Below, one piece after another: positions 9,006-18,263 of a stretch of DNA of 64,000 nt. The translations under genes were made by a program, and so were the position numbers. The DNA is from Microbulbifer sp. GL-2 (GTDB lineage Bacteria > Pseudomonadota > Gammaproteobacteria > Pseudomonadales > Cellvibrionaceae), in contig NZ_AP019807.1 in the NCBI RefSeq assembly GCF_007183175.1, forward strand, positions 830,001 to 894,000, written 5' to 3'. Position 1 is the stretch's first letter. Each line of letters begins with the position of its first letter. The notes below the pieces were generated by a model, which was not told the origin of the DNA, did no database searches, and was given only the letters and a program-made list of their open reading frames with translations.

Positions 9006-12000
9006 CTAGCCCCTAACTGCCTCTGTCTCAGCCTGTGCCCGATAATCACGGCCCAAGTAAAGGTACATGGCAGGCACCACAAACAGGGTAAACAGGGTTC
9101 CTATAGTCATGCCGGTGGCCACCACCAGACCCATGGCAAAACGGGCTCCGCCACCTGGGCCGGAGGCGATTAACAAGGGCACCATAGCCAGTACCAGCGA
9201 TGCCGTTGTCATCAATACAGGGCGTAGGCGTATTGAGGTAGCCTCTTCAATGGCCGTGCGCTTGTCCATCCCACCCATTTGTAATTTGTTGGCAAATTCT
9301 ACAATTAATATGCCGTGTTTGGAGATCACCCCAATCAAGGTAACCAGCCCCACCTGAGTATAAATATTCAACGTGGTAAGCCCCAGACTGACAAAAATCA
9401 TAGCTCCACAAACGCTCATGGGAACAGTGACCAGCATAATCAGAGGGTCACGCCAGGACTCGAACTGTGCCGCCAACACCAGATAAATAACAACCAACGC
9501 GAAGAAAAAAGTCACTACCAGATCCGAGCCCTCAGCCTTGAACTGACGGGACTGACCTGAATAGTCCACGGAATATTCTTCAGGAAGTATGTCCCTGGCG
9601 GCGCTGTCCAATACCGCCAAGGCCTCGCCCAGAGTAATCCCTGGGCGAGGCACCCCGGAAATTGTCACCGCATTAAGCTGCTGAAAGCGTTTTAGCTGCT
9701 GGGGCTCTACAGTTTCCTGCAGGCTCACCAAAGTATTCACCGGAACAAGACTGCCATTAACCGCACGGATATAGTATTGCCCCAGCTGTTCTGCGGTAAG
9801 TCGATCTACTCTCTCCACCTGGGGAATCACCTTGTAACTGCGATTATCCAGGGAAAAACGATTGATATAGGCGCCGGATAACATAGCCCCCAGATCACGA
9901 CTAAGATCCACCATTTCCACTCCCATGGTAGCCGCCTTATCCCTGTCAATCTCGATCACAATTTTGGGTTTGTCTATTTTCAGGTCTGAATCGAGGAAAA
10001 TAAATTTTCGGCTCTCCAGGGCACGGGCCATTATCTCACTGGCAACAGAAGCAAGGTTTTCCATCGGCTCACTAGCGCCAATCACAAACTCTACCGGCAG
10101 TTGGCCTCCCGCAGTGGGCAGGCTTGGTGGTACCACGACAGCAATTTTCAAACCTGCAATTTCAGCTACATCCTTGCTGATCAGTTCTTGCATTTGCTCG
10201 GTGTCTTTATCGCGTTTCTTCCATGAATCCAGTACAAAACCTGCAGTGGCATTATTGACCCCGCTACTGAACGTGCCAGCGCCATTGAGCAGGAAAATAT
10301 TTTCCACCTCACTGTATCGCTCGGCAATATCAACTAATTCACCGCTGAACTGCTCGACATAATCCAGGGTGGCATAAGCATCGGCGGTGGAAATAGTGAG
10401 CACAAGACCACGGTCTTCTGTGGGCTCCAATTCACGTGGTGAGGTAATGAACAGGAAATAGCAGCTTGCCAATACGATCAAGCCAAATACCAGAATAACT
10501 CTGCGTTCTTCCAAAGAATTATGCAGGCGCTTTTCAAAGCCCTTTTGCAAATTCCCAAATTGTCTCTCCAGCCAGACTTCCAGACGAGTACCGCCTCCAT
10601 CCTTGGGTTTCAATATCCTCGACGCCATCATTGGTGATAACGTCAAGGCCACCACGCCGGACAGGAGCACGGCACCGGCGAGGGAAAAAGCAAATTCAAT
10701 AAACAGGGTACCGGTCAGCCCGCCCAGGAACCCAATAGGAATATAAACAGCAATTAGTGTTGTGGTCATCGCAACCACTGGCCAAGCGAGCTCACGCGCC
10801 CCAACAATCGCCGCCTCCCTGGGAGCCAACCCTTCCTCGATATGACGGTGGACATTCTCCAGGACAATAATTGCATCATCCACCACTATGCCAATGGCCA
10901 AAACCATACTCAGAAGCGTCAGCAGGTTGATGGAAAACCCCATCAACAACATCAAGAACATGGCGCCCACAAGGGAAAGCGGTAGGGCGACAGCCGGAAT
11001 CAAAACGCTGCGCAACGAGCCGAGAAACAGGTAAATCACCACAATAACAATTATCACTGCCTCGACGATGGTCTCTACCACTTCTGTAATTGAATCCTGG
11101 ATATATTCAGTGCTGTCATAGGGTATTTCCCCCAACATTCCTTCGGGTAGTTGAGGAAAGATCTCGCTTTCAAGTTTCTTTCTGACTCTTTTAATAACGT
11201 CGAGAGAATTTGCATTGGGGGCAACTTCGACAGCGATAAAGGTGGCCGACTGTCCATTAAAAGTTACCGAGCTATCATAAGATTCCGCACCCAAGTCGAT
11301 TTCTGCTACATCTCCAAGGCGCACCAGCTGATCACCAGCTGCGCGCACCACCAGCTGACGAAAATCAATTTGTTTGGCGATATCCGTGTCCGCGCGAATT
11401 TCCATGGCAACCCGTGTGCCCTTGGTCGCCCCCACTGCGGAGAGCACATTATTATCCCGCAGAGCATTGGCGATATCCGCCGGGGTGACCTCAAGCGCCG
11501 CCATTTCCTTGGGTTTCAACCAGGCACGCATCGCGAAGGTACTGTCACCGAGCAAGCGAGCGCGTTGCACCCCGGCAATGGTGGCAAGTTTGGGCTGCAC
11601 AACACGGGTCAAATAATCGGTAATCTGGTTGTTGGCAAGAATATCGGAGGAAAATGACAGATACATAGCTGCTGTGGTTTCTCCCTGCTGCATCTCCACA
11701 CTGGAGTCCTCCGATTCATCGGGGAGATCACTACGCAGTTTATTAACCTTGGCAACAACCTGAGTCAGAACTACATTGGGGTCATAATCAAAACGGACAT
11801 AAGCATTAATTGTGGAGAGTCCCTGTACACTGGTGGACACCATATAATCTATGCCATCGGCAGTAGCAATTTCCTGTTCCAATGGTGTAGTAATAAACCC
11901 CTGTACCAGATCAGAATCAGCGCCTACATATACCGTGGTCACCGTAATCACGGCATTTTCCAACTTGGGATATTGACGCACATTCAACTCAGTTATAGAG

Positions 12001-12080
12001 CGCAACCCCAACAGGAAAATAAAAAGACTGACCACTGAGGCCAACACCGGCTTGCGAATAAAAATCTCGGTAAAATTCAC
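9006..12080 (-). CDS. RND (HAE1) multidrug efflux permease
   Basis: Inner-membrane proton-driven pump of 1024 residues, full length for the AcrB/MexB class. Features are TM1 at residues 13-30, a large periplasmic loop, the TM4 acid pair in GIVVDDAIIVLENVHRH essential for proton transfer, and the repeated second half with its own periplasmic loop and the LIGVISKHGILIVEFANK helix. It lies 18 bases downstream of the adaptor gene and forms a two-gene operon; no outer-membrane channel gene is nearby, so a TolC-type protein encoded elsewhere is presumably used. Substrate unknown. It is convergent with the AraC gene, with no clear terminator between them. Confidence 0.94.
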   Translation of the reverse strand: MNFTEIFIRKPVLASVVSLFIFLLGLRSITELNVRQYPKLENAVITVTTVYVGADSDLVQGFITTPLEQEIATADGIDYMVSTSVQGLSTINAYVRFDYDPNVVLTQVVAKVNKLRSDLPDESEDSSVEMQQGETTAAMYLSFSSDILANNQITDYLTRVVQPKLATIAGVQRARLLGDSTFAMRAWLKPKEMAALEVTPADIANALRDNNVLSAVGATKGTRVAMEIRADTDIAKQIDFRQLVVRAAGDQLVRLGDVAEIDLGAESYDSSVTFNGQSATFIAVEVAPNANSLDVIKRVRKKLESEIFPQLPEGMLGEIPYDSTEYIQDSITEVVETIVEAVIIVIVVIYLFLGSLRSVLIPAVALPLSLVGAMFLMLLMGFSINLLTLLSMVLAIGIVVDDAIIVLENVHRHIEEGLAPREAAIVGARELAWPVVAMTTTLIAVYIPIGFLGGLTGTLFIEFAFSLAGAVLLSGVVALTLSPMMASRILKPKDGGGTRLEVWLERQFGNLQKGFEKRLHNSLEERRVILVFGLIVLASCYFLFITSPRELEPTEDRGLVLTISTADAYATLDYVEQFSGELVDIAERYSEVENIFLLNGAGTFSSGVNNATAGFVLDSWKKRDKDTEQMQELISKDVAEIAGLKIAVVVPPSLPTAGGQLPVEFVIGASEPMENLASVASEIMARALESRKFIFLDSDLKIDKPKIVIEIDRDKAATMGVEMVDLSRDLGAMLSGAYINRFSLDNRSYKVIPQVERVDRLTAEQLGQYYIRAVNGSLVPVNTLVSLQETVEPQQLKRFQQLNAVTISGVPRPGITLGEALAVLDSAARDILPEEYSVDYSGQSRQFKAEGSDLVVTFFFALVVIYLVLAAQFESWRDPLIMLVTVPMSVCGAMIFVSLGLTTLNIYTQVGLVTLIGVISKHGILIVEFANKLQMGGMDKRTAIEEATSIRLRPVLMTTASLVLAMVPLLIASGPGGGARFAMGLVVATGMTIGTLFTLFVVPAMYLYLGRDYRAQAETEAVRG

Positions 12081-12098
12081 CAGAGCTCCCAGAGGGAA

Positions 12099-13205
12099 TT
12101 AGCTGTTGCCAGGTTTAGGGTTAAGATTTTCCGGTGGTCTGTTTTCATTATTGATAATGGCCCGCTTGCCATTGCGTAACTTCAACAGGCCACTACTGGC
12201 AATTAAGTCCCCCTCCAGTAATCCCTGCACAATTTCCACCATATCACCACGTTCCTCGCCGGTTTTGACAAAGCGCTTGTTGGCAATCAACTCACCGCTA
12301 GCTTCATCCTTTTCCAGAATAAAAACAGATACTCCATAAGGCGCAAAAACCAGAGCCGTTCTCGGCACTGCCAACACCCGCCGGCTCGCATTAATTTCTA
12401 CTGATACCTGGGCAAACATGCCAGGGCGCAGATGTTTCTTTGGGTTATTCAGTGTTGCCTGAATGAGGAAATTGCGACTGGCATTATCGACTTGGGGGTC
12501 AACGGCGGTAATTTTTCCACGATAGGTGTTTCCAGGAAAGGCATCTGTGCTCAACGAGATTGGCAACCCGGCCTTAACCATGGAATACTTTTGCTCGGGC
12601 AGGGAAAAATCTACAAAAATAGGGTCCAGTTGTTGTAAAGAGACAACTGCCTCACCAGGACTGACATTCTCACCCAAATCAATACGACGAATGCCGAGTA
12701 CACCACTGAAAGGTGCCAGCACCCGCCGCTGGTCAACCCTGGCCCGCTGCACTTCAATATTGGCGATTACCTGGTCCAGGGTGCTCTGGGCACTATCCAG
12801 GTCAGCCTCTGTGGTCACTCCACGCTTGGTCAGGGTTTTTATTCGAACATAATTGCGCCGCGCAAGGCGTAACTCCGCATCCAGTACCTGTAACTGGGCC
12901 TTCTCGGGTTCGGCGAAAATTTCTACCAGCAGATCTCCCCCTTGTACATATTGCCCCGATTTGAAATGGATGGCACTGACAACTCCTTCGGCCTCAGTGG
13001 TGACTTCAACGCCATTTACCGCGCGAACTGTCCCAACTCCACTCAAGTCCTCGCGCCAGCTTTGCACTTGCGCAGTTGCGGAGGTAACAGTAGCCGCCGG
13101 TAGGGACATGGAGTCGAGAAGTTGATTCATCATGTACCGGCCAAAAAATTTGTATGCAAAAATACCGCCGAACAGTAACAGGCAGCCCAGCAGCATCAAC
13201 ACCAT
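12099..13205 (-). CDS. RND efflux periplasmic adaptor (membrane fusion protein)
   Basis: Adaptor linking the RND permease to an outer-membrane channel. It has an N-terminal membrane helix (about residues 1-19), a barrel-sandwich/lipoyl region (EGVVSAIHFKSGQYVQGGDLL), an alpha-hairpin (LDAELRLARRNYVR, TEADLDSAQSTLDQV), a second lipoyl half with VLAPFSGVLGIRRIDLGENV, and then the beta-barrel and membrane-proximal domains. As annotated from ATG 13205 the protein has 368 residues and lacks the usual basic residues before the helix. The four upstream in-frame codons encode I-S-K-R and are preceded by an ATT and a GGGGG run, so the true start is uncertain. Confidence 0.9.
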   Translation of the reverse strand: MVLMLLGCLLLFGGIFAYKFFGRYMMNQLLDSMSLPAATVTSATAQVQSWREDLSGVGTVRAVNGVEVTTEAEGVVSAIHFKSGQYVQGGDLLVEIFAEPEKAQLQVLDAELRLARRNYVRIKTLTKRGVTTEADLDSAQSTLDQVIANIEVQRARVDQRRVLAPFSGVLGIRRIDLGENVSPGEAVVSLQQLDPIFVDFSLPEQKYSMVKAGLPISLSTDAFPGNTYRGKITAVDPQVDNASRNFLIQATLNNPKKHLRPGMFAQVSVEINASRRVLAVPRTALVFAPYGVSVFILEKDEASGELIANKRFVKTGEERGDMVEIVQGLLEGDLIASSGLLKLRNGKRAIINNENRPPENLNPKPGNS

Positions 13206-13428
13206 ACGTTTACTGATAATTTACCCCCGATCACTCAACAGGAGATGCCATAGATCGATGAGTCAGGAAAATTCAGGCGAGAACAACCCCAATCTTTATC
13301 GGACCACAAAGTTTAGTTTATGAAGAAAATACAGTGAGTGCCGCTGGAGCCTCGCGCCATTGCGCGTAGATACCAAAAATATAGATTTTTAAGAAAAGAA
13401 AAGACGTCACGTAACGTGGGAGGGAAAA

Positions 13429-13451
13429 TGGCGCCAATCACAGCTGGCGCC
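13429..13451 (-). terminator. Intrinsic terminator after clpB
   Basis: In the minus-strand direction a GGCGCCA/TGGCGCC stem with an 8-9 base loop is followed by TTTT, about 15 bases past the clpB stop. The U-tract is short, so termination may be partial. Confidence 0.65.
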
Positions 13452-13466
13452 GTAGATACTTAACGG

Positions 13467-16070
13467 TTAACGGAATACTGCCTTATCGCCTTCAACATCA
13501 GCATGAATCGTGGTACCAGGTGCAAACTTACCAGCCAACACATCTTGCGCCAGGGGATTTTCCAGCCACATCTGGATAGCGCGTTTGAGAGGGCGCGCGC
13601 CGTAAACGGGATCAAAACCTACTTCCGCCAACTTATCCAGTAGTGCCTCGGATACCTCCAATTTCAAGTCACGTTCAGTGAGGCGACGACACAATTGCTT
13701 TAGCTGAATTTCCGCAATGGAGCGCACTTCCGCCCTATCCAGCGGGTGGAATACCACAACCTCGTCAATACGGTTAATGAATTCTGGGCGAAAATGGTTG
13801 CCCACCACTTCCATTACTGCATTTTTCATCTGACGGTAGCGAATCTCAGCATCCAGGTCATCGCTATTTTCATTTGTAGCAAATTTCTGGATTAAATCAG
13901 ACCCCAGATTGGAGGTCATCACCACCACGGTATTACGGAAGTCCACAGTACGGCCCTGGCCGTCGGTCAGCCGGCCATCATCGAGAACCTGCAGCAGGAT
14001 ATTAAACACATCTGGATGCGCTTTCTCCACTTCATCGAGTAATACCACCGAGTAGGGTTTACGTCGCACAGCTTCGGTTAAGTAACCACCCTCTTCATAT
14101 CCCACATAACCGGGAGGTGCGCCGATCAGACGCGCGACGGAGTGTTTCTCCATAAACTCCGACATGTCGATACGCACCATGGCATCCTCGGTATCAAAGA
14201 GGAATTGTGCCAGAGCTTTGCAGAGTTCGGTCTTGCCCACCCCGGTTGGCCCCAGAAACAGAAAGGAACCATTCGGGCGATTGGGGTCTGCCAGGCCCGC
14301 GCGGGAACGGCGCACGGCGTTAGCAACAGCATCTACAGCCTCACCCTGGCCAATAACACGCTTGTGCAGCTCTTCTTCCATACGCAACAGTTTTTCCCGC
14401 TCACCCTCCAGCATTTTCGAAACTGGAATGCCAGTCCAGCGGGATACCACTTCAGCCACTTCCTCATCGGTAACCCGGTTACGCAAAAGACGCGGCTCTT
14501 CCGTTGCCTCATGCGTAGCAGCAGACTTCAGTTGCTGATCAAGTTGCGGAATCACCCCGTATTGTAATTCCGACATACGCGTCAGATCACCAGCACGCCT
14601 TGCGGATTCCATATCTAATTTGGCCTGCTCCAACTTTTCCTTTAGGTCGTGGCTGCCGGCAAGCTGGGCTTTTTCCGCTTTCCACACCTCCTCCAAGTCG
14701 GAATATTCCTTTTCCAACTGTAAAATTTCCTCTTCCAGTTTGGCTAAGCGCTTTTTAGTAGCTTCATCACCCTTATCTTTTTTAACGGCTTCGCGTTCGA
14801 TTTTCAGCTGTATTAGGCGACGCTCCAATTTATCCATCGCCTCTGGCTTGGAATCAATTTCCATGCGAATACGGCTGGCAGCCTCGTCAATCAGATCAAT
14901 CGCTTTATCTGGTAACTGGCGGTCTGTAATATAGCGCTGTGATAATTTGGTCGCGGCTATAATTGCAGAGTCAGTAATATCGACACCATGGTGTACTTCG
15001 TATCGCTCTTTCAAGCCGCGCAGGATAGCAATGGTATCTTCCTCGGTGGGCTCATCCACTAAAACTTTTTGAAAGCGGCGCTCCAAAGCTGCGTCTTTTT
15101 CAATATACTTGCGATATTCATCCAGTGTGGTGGCGCCGACACAGTGCAATTCCCCACGCGCCAGTGCCGGTTTAAGCATATTGCCGGCATCCATTGCGCC
15201 CTCCGCTTTACCGGCCCCCACCATAGTGTGCAGTTCGTCAACAAATAAAATTATGCGCCCTTCTTGTTTGGACAACTCATTCAGAACCGCCTTTAGACGC
15301 TCTTCAAACTCTCCCCGGAACTTGGCTCCGGCAAGTAGCGCGCCCAGATCCAGGGAGAGTAGACGCTTGTCTTTTAAACCCTCCGGCACCTCGCCATTAA
15401 CAATACGCTGTGCAAGTCCTTCCACAATTGCGGTTTTACCCACTCCCGGCTCACCAATCAGCACCGGGTTATTCTTGGTGCGGCGTTGTAAAACCTGGAT
15501 GGTGCGACGAATTTCATCATCTCGCCCAATCACTGGATCAAGTTTTCCCGCCAGGGCACGCTCGGTGAGATCGAGGGTGTATTTATCTAGCGCCTGGCGC
15601 GCCTCCTCCGCATTGGGATCATCCACCTTTTCGTCGCCACGCACTTTTTGAATTGCCGCCTCTAGTTGTTTCAGGTCGCCATTGGCATTGAGGATTTTGG
15701 AAATTTCCCCCGCAGAGGAATCGAAAGCTGCAAGTAAAACTGTCTCACTGGAAATAAAGGTATCGCCATTTTGCTGGGCCTTTTTATCAGTGAGATTCAT
15801 CAGGCGCATCAGCTCTTGGGACATGCCTACATCCCCGGTGGGAGCACTGATGGTTGGCAGGTTATCCAGCTTTTTAGCCAGGTCATTGCGCAAGCCGCTT
15901 AAGTTGAAACCTGCCTGGGACAGAAATGCCGGTACACTACCGTTGTTCTGATTGAGTAGGGCAAGAATTAAATGCTCCGGGTAAATCTGGTTGTGGTCCC
16001 GTCCTACTGCCATGGATTGTGCATCGGCAAAAGCTGCCTGCAGCGGGTTTGTCATCCGGTCTATTCGCAT
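13467..16070 (-). CDS. clpB: ATP-dependent disaggregase ClpB
   Basis: Hexameric AAA+ chaperone that extracts polypeptides from aggregates with DnaK/DnaJ. An N-terminal Clp_N double repeat (residues about 1-145) is followed by AAA-1 with Walker A GEPGVGKTA and Walker B ILFVDELH. A long coiled-coil M-domain (about 400-530, rich in E/K/L) leads to AAA-2 with GPTGVGKTE and VVLLDEVEKAHPDV, then a C-terminal D2-small domain. The 867 residues match full-length ClpB. The clpB-pgeF-rluD order is conserved in Pseudomonas. The upstream gap contains a sigma-32-type promoter and the gene has its own terminator, so it is probably a heat-inducible single-gene unit. Confidence 0.97.
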   Translation of the reverse strand: MRIDRMTNPLQAAFADAQSMAVGRDHNQIYPEHLILALLNQNNGSVPAFLSQAGFNLSGLRNDLAKKLDNLPTISAPTGDVGMSQELMRLMNLTDKKAQQNGDTFISSETVLLAAFDSSAGEISKILNANGDLKQLEAAIQKVRGDEKVDDPNAEEARQALDKYTLDLTERALAGKLDPVIGRDDEIRRTIQVLQRRTKNNPVLIGEPGVGKTAIVEGLAQRIVNGEVPEGLKDKRLLSLDLGALLAGAKFRGEFEERLKAVLNELSKQEGRIILFVDELHTMVGAGKAEGAMDAGNMLKPALARGELHCVGATTLDEYRKYIEKDAALERRFQKVLVDEPTEEDTIAILRGLKERYEVHHGVDITDSAIIAATKLSQRYITDRQLPDKAIDLIDEAASRIRMEIDSKPEAMDKLERRLIQLKIEREAVKKDKGDEATKKRLAKLEEEILQLEKEYSDLEEVWKAEKAQLAGSHDLKEKLEQAKLDMESARRAGDLTRMSELQYGVIPQLDQQLKSAATHEATEEPRLLRNRVTDEEVAEVVSRWTGIPVSKMLEGEREKLLRMEEELHKRVIGQGEAVDAVANAVRRSRAGLADPNRPNGSFLFLGPTGVGKTELCKALAQFLFDTEDAMVRIDMSEFMEKHSVARLIGAPPGYVGYEEGGYLTEAVRRKPYSVVLLDEVEKAHPDVFNILLQVLDDGRLTDGQGRTVDFRNTVVVMTSNLGSDLIQKFATNENSDDLDAEIRYRQMKNAVMEVVGNHFRPEFINRIDEVVVFHPLDRAEVRSIAEIQLKQLCRRLTERDLKLEVSEALLDKLAEVGFDPVYGARPLKRAIQMWLENPLAQDVLAGKFAPGTTIHADVEGDKAVFR

Positions 16071-16160
16071 GAATACAACCTCTCCTACTCAGGAATCTTA
16101 TAAGTCACTGCATCAATAGCACCCGGCTGGCGCCACGCATTCAGTGTAGTGTTGGCTATT

Positions 16161-16188
16161 AAAATAGGGGCAGAGGAAAGGTTTTCAA
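16161..16188 (-). promoter_or_regulatory. Sigma-32-type heat-shock promoter of clpB
   Basis: Read on the minus strand, TTGAAA (16188-16183) and CCCCTATTT (from 16170) are separated by 12 bases. This matches the RpoH pattern TTGAAA-N(11-16)-CCCCATnT with one difference in the -10 element. It lies about 90 bases before clpB, a known member of the heat-shock regulon. Confidence 0.72.
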
Positions 16189-16340
16189 TGATTTAAATCA
16201 AACAGCAAGAAATTCTGATTAATTTCACATGCGCAATTAATAAATTCTGCTTTTTCATGCAAATTTAAGCTGACGCTCCTTGAATGAAGTCAGAAGCGCC
16301 TCAATATTATCCAGTCGGACATTGCTTTGAACTCAAAGCA

Positions 16341-17108
16341 TTAATCTTCCGCCAGCCAGATTAGAGAAGCCATGCGCCCAGTGGTTTTCTCCCTGCGGTA
16401 GGAATAAAAGGATTCGGGCTCCTGCACTGTGCAATGCTCACCACCATAAACATCCTCGACACCGAGCCCGGTGAGCTCAGCCCGAGCCAGGCCGTAAATA
16501 TCCGCAAGGAAATGCAGCGGTTTTCGCGAGTGGGGCCGAAAACAGTGGGCAATTGCCTCGGTGTGTCCGCCACTCTGGGCATTCTCAAAAAAAGCCTCCA
16601 GGACATCCACTCCCGTCTCAAAAGCCTCGGGGCCGATAGCTGGCCCCAACCACACCATGAGTTCGGCAGGATCGCAATCAAGAGCTGTCACTGTGTTGCG
16701 CAAAATGCCCCCAGCCAATCCACGCCAGCCCGCATGGGCCGCTGCCACCCTGGTCCCAGCTTTGTCACAAATAAGCACGGGCAGGCAGTCCGCAGTCAAT
16801 ACCGCACAAACAGCCCCACTAGTGAGGCTAAAGCTGGCATCGGCGGTGCGTACAAGTCCACCGCCGTGAGCCTCGACTACTTTGTCACTGTGAATCTGCT
16901 CAAGCCACTGCGGCTCGCCTGGCAAGTTCAATTGCTCAAGTAGCTGACTGCGATTAGCCGAGACCGCTTGTTCGCTATCACCAACATGAGCAGCGAGATT
17001 GAAGGAGGCGAAAGCCCCAGAACTGTGCCCACCAGTACGCAAGGTCGTATATGCACGCACCTTGGTAGATGCCGGCCATGCTGGGGTCAAGTAGTGATCG
17101 CTGGACAT
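16341..17108 (-). CDS. pgeF: Peptidoglycan editing factor / laccase-domain protein
   Basis: YfiH/DUF152 family. The family binds metal through conserved His and Cys residues and is implicated in removing mis-incorporated L-Ser from cell-wall precursors; purine nucleoside phosphorylase/deaminase activity has also been reported. Visible family signatures are EQIHSDKV, LTADCLPVLI and AAHAGWRGLAGG, supplying the metal-binding His and Cys. The protein has 255 residues from ATG 17108. A TTG 39 bases further upstream is possible but has no support. It lies downstream of rluD in the same direction and probably shares its transcript, as in E. coli and Pseudomonas. Confidence 0.9.
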   Translation of the reverse strand: MSSDHYLTPAWPASTKVRAYTTLRTGGHSSGAFASFNLAAHVGDSEQAVSANRSQLLEQLNLPGEPQWLEQIHSDKVVEAHGGGLVRTADASFSLTSGAVCAVLTADCLPVLICDKAGTRVAAAHAGWRGLAGGILRNTVTALDCDPAELMVWLGPAIGPEAFETGVDVLEAFFENAQSGGHTEAIAHCFRPHSRKPLHFLADIYGLARAELTGLGVEDVYGGEHCTVQEPESFYSYRREKTTGRMASLIWLAED

Positions 17109-17194
17109 GGTATATATGCTCTGCCAGGGCAATGCGAGCCGGACCAATAGGCCCCGGCTTTTTACAAAAGAGGTTTTGAGTTGCTATCCATCTA

Positions 17195-18145
17195 CTAGCT
17201 ACTACTTTTGAGTAGATTGAGTAGGGCCAGCATATCTGCAGGCATAGATGCACGCCAGTGCATTTCTTCACCACTCTGCGGATGAATAAGGGCGAGCTCT
17301 GCTGCATGCAGGGCCTGCCGAGAGAAGCCCTGCAGGGCATCAATTAACTCTGAAGAGGCATCTGGTGGCAACTTAGGTCTGCCTCCATAGACAGGGTCGC
17401 CCACCAATGGATGGCGAATATGGGCCATATGCACCCGGATCTGGTGTGTTCGACCAGTTTCCAGCTTGCAGCGTAACAAAGTGTGAGCCCGGAAGCGTTG
17501 CTGCACCTGATAATGCGTAATGGCCTCCTTGCCGCCAAAGTCCAGTACGGCCATTTTCAGCCGGTTCTGCCGGTGACGCCCTATAGCGGCATCGACTTTC
17601 CCGGCACCGGTGACACTACCCTGGACCAGGGCATCATATTGGCGACTGACCGTTCTCTGTTTTAACTGGTCTACTAAATGGGCCTGAGCCGTCAGGGTCT
17701 TGGCCACAACCATCAGGCCACTGGTGTCTTTATCCAAACGGTGCACAATTCCCGCACGGGGAATTTTCTCCTGGGAGGGGCAGTGGTGCAGCAGGCCATT
17801 TAGCAAAGTGCCATCGGGATTGCCGGCGGCTGGATGAACCACCAGTCCGGCGGGTTTGTTAATAACCAGGAGACTGTCATCTTCGTAGACAATTTCCAGA
17901 TCCATGGGCTCGGCACCCCAGGCGCCCTGGGCCTCTAGCTCTGCACGAAGACTCAGCCGCTCACCGCCAAATAGCTTATCCTTGGGCTTGGCAGGGGCAC
18001 CATTAAGGGTAAGTTGGCCGCCTTTAATCCAGGATTGCAAACGCGCCCGTGAGTAACCGGGAATTAATTCGGCCGCAGCCTGGTCTAATCTTCGACCAGC
18101 CATATTGGCTGGCACTTCAATATCGAGGTTTAGGTGGTCATTCAT
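17195..18145 (-). CDS. rluD: 23S rRNA pseudouridine synthase D
   Basis: Isomerises uridines of helix 69 in 23S rRNA (positions 1911/1915/1917 in E. coli), needed for normal ribosome assembly. An S4-like domain at residues about 18-75 (RRLDQAAAELIPGYSRARLQ) precedes the pseudouridine synthase domain with the catalytic motif HRLDKDTSG. The 316-residue form starts at ATG 18145; the frame is open to 18367, but that segment overlaps the divergent bamD start. The rluD/bamD divergent arrangement is conserved in the class and gives shared promoter sequence at about 18146-18263. Confidence 0.95.
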   Translation of the reverse strand: MNDHLNLDIEVPANMAGRRLDQAAAELIPGYSRARLQSWIKGGQLTLNGAPAKPKDKLFGGERLSLRAELEAQGAWGAEPMDLEIVYEDDSLLVINKPAGLVVHPAAGNPDGTLLNGLLHHCPSQEKIPRAGIVHRLDKDTSGLMVVAKTLTAQAHLVDQLKQRTVSRQYDALVQGSVTGAGKVDAAIGRHRQNRLKMAVLDFGGKEAITHYQVQQRFRAHTLLRCKLETGRTHQIRVHMAHIRHPLVGDPVYGGRPKLPPDASSELIDALQGFSRQALHAAELALIHPQSGEEMHWRASMPADMLALLNLLKSSS

Positions 18146-18263
18146 TAAACAATTGCAAATACTTTGGGCAGCACCGCGACTGTGGTTAAATGTCGGACGC
18201 GCCAGATTAATCTTGGCGGATAGTTTAATAAGGTAGAGTGTAAGAATGATAGAGCGAAGGGCT

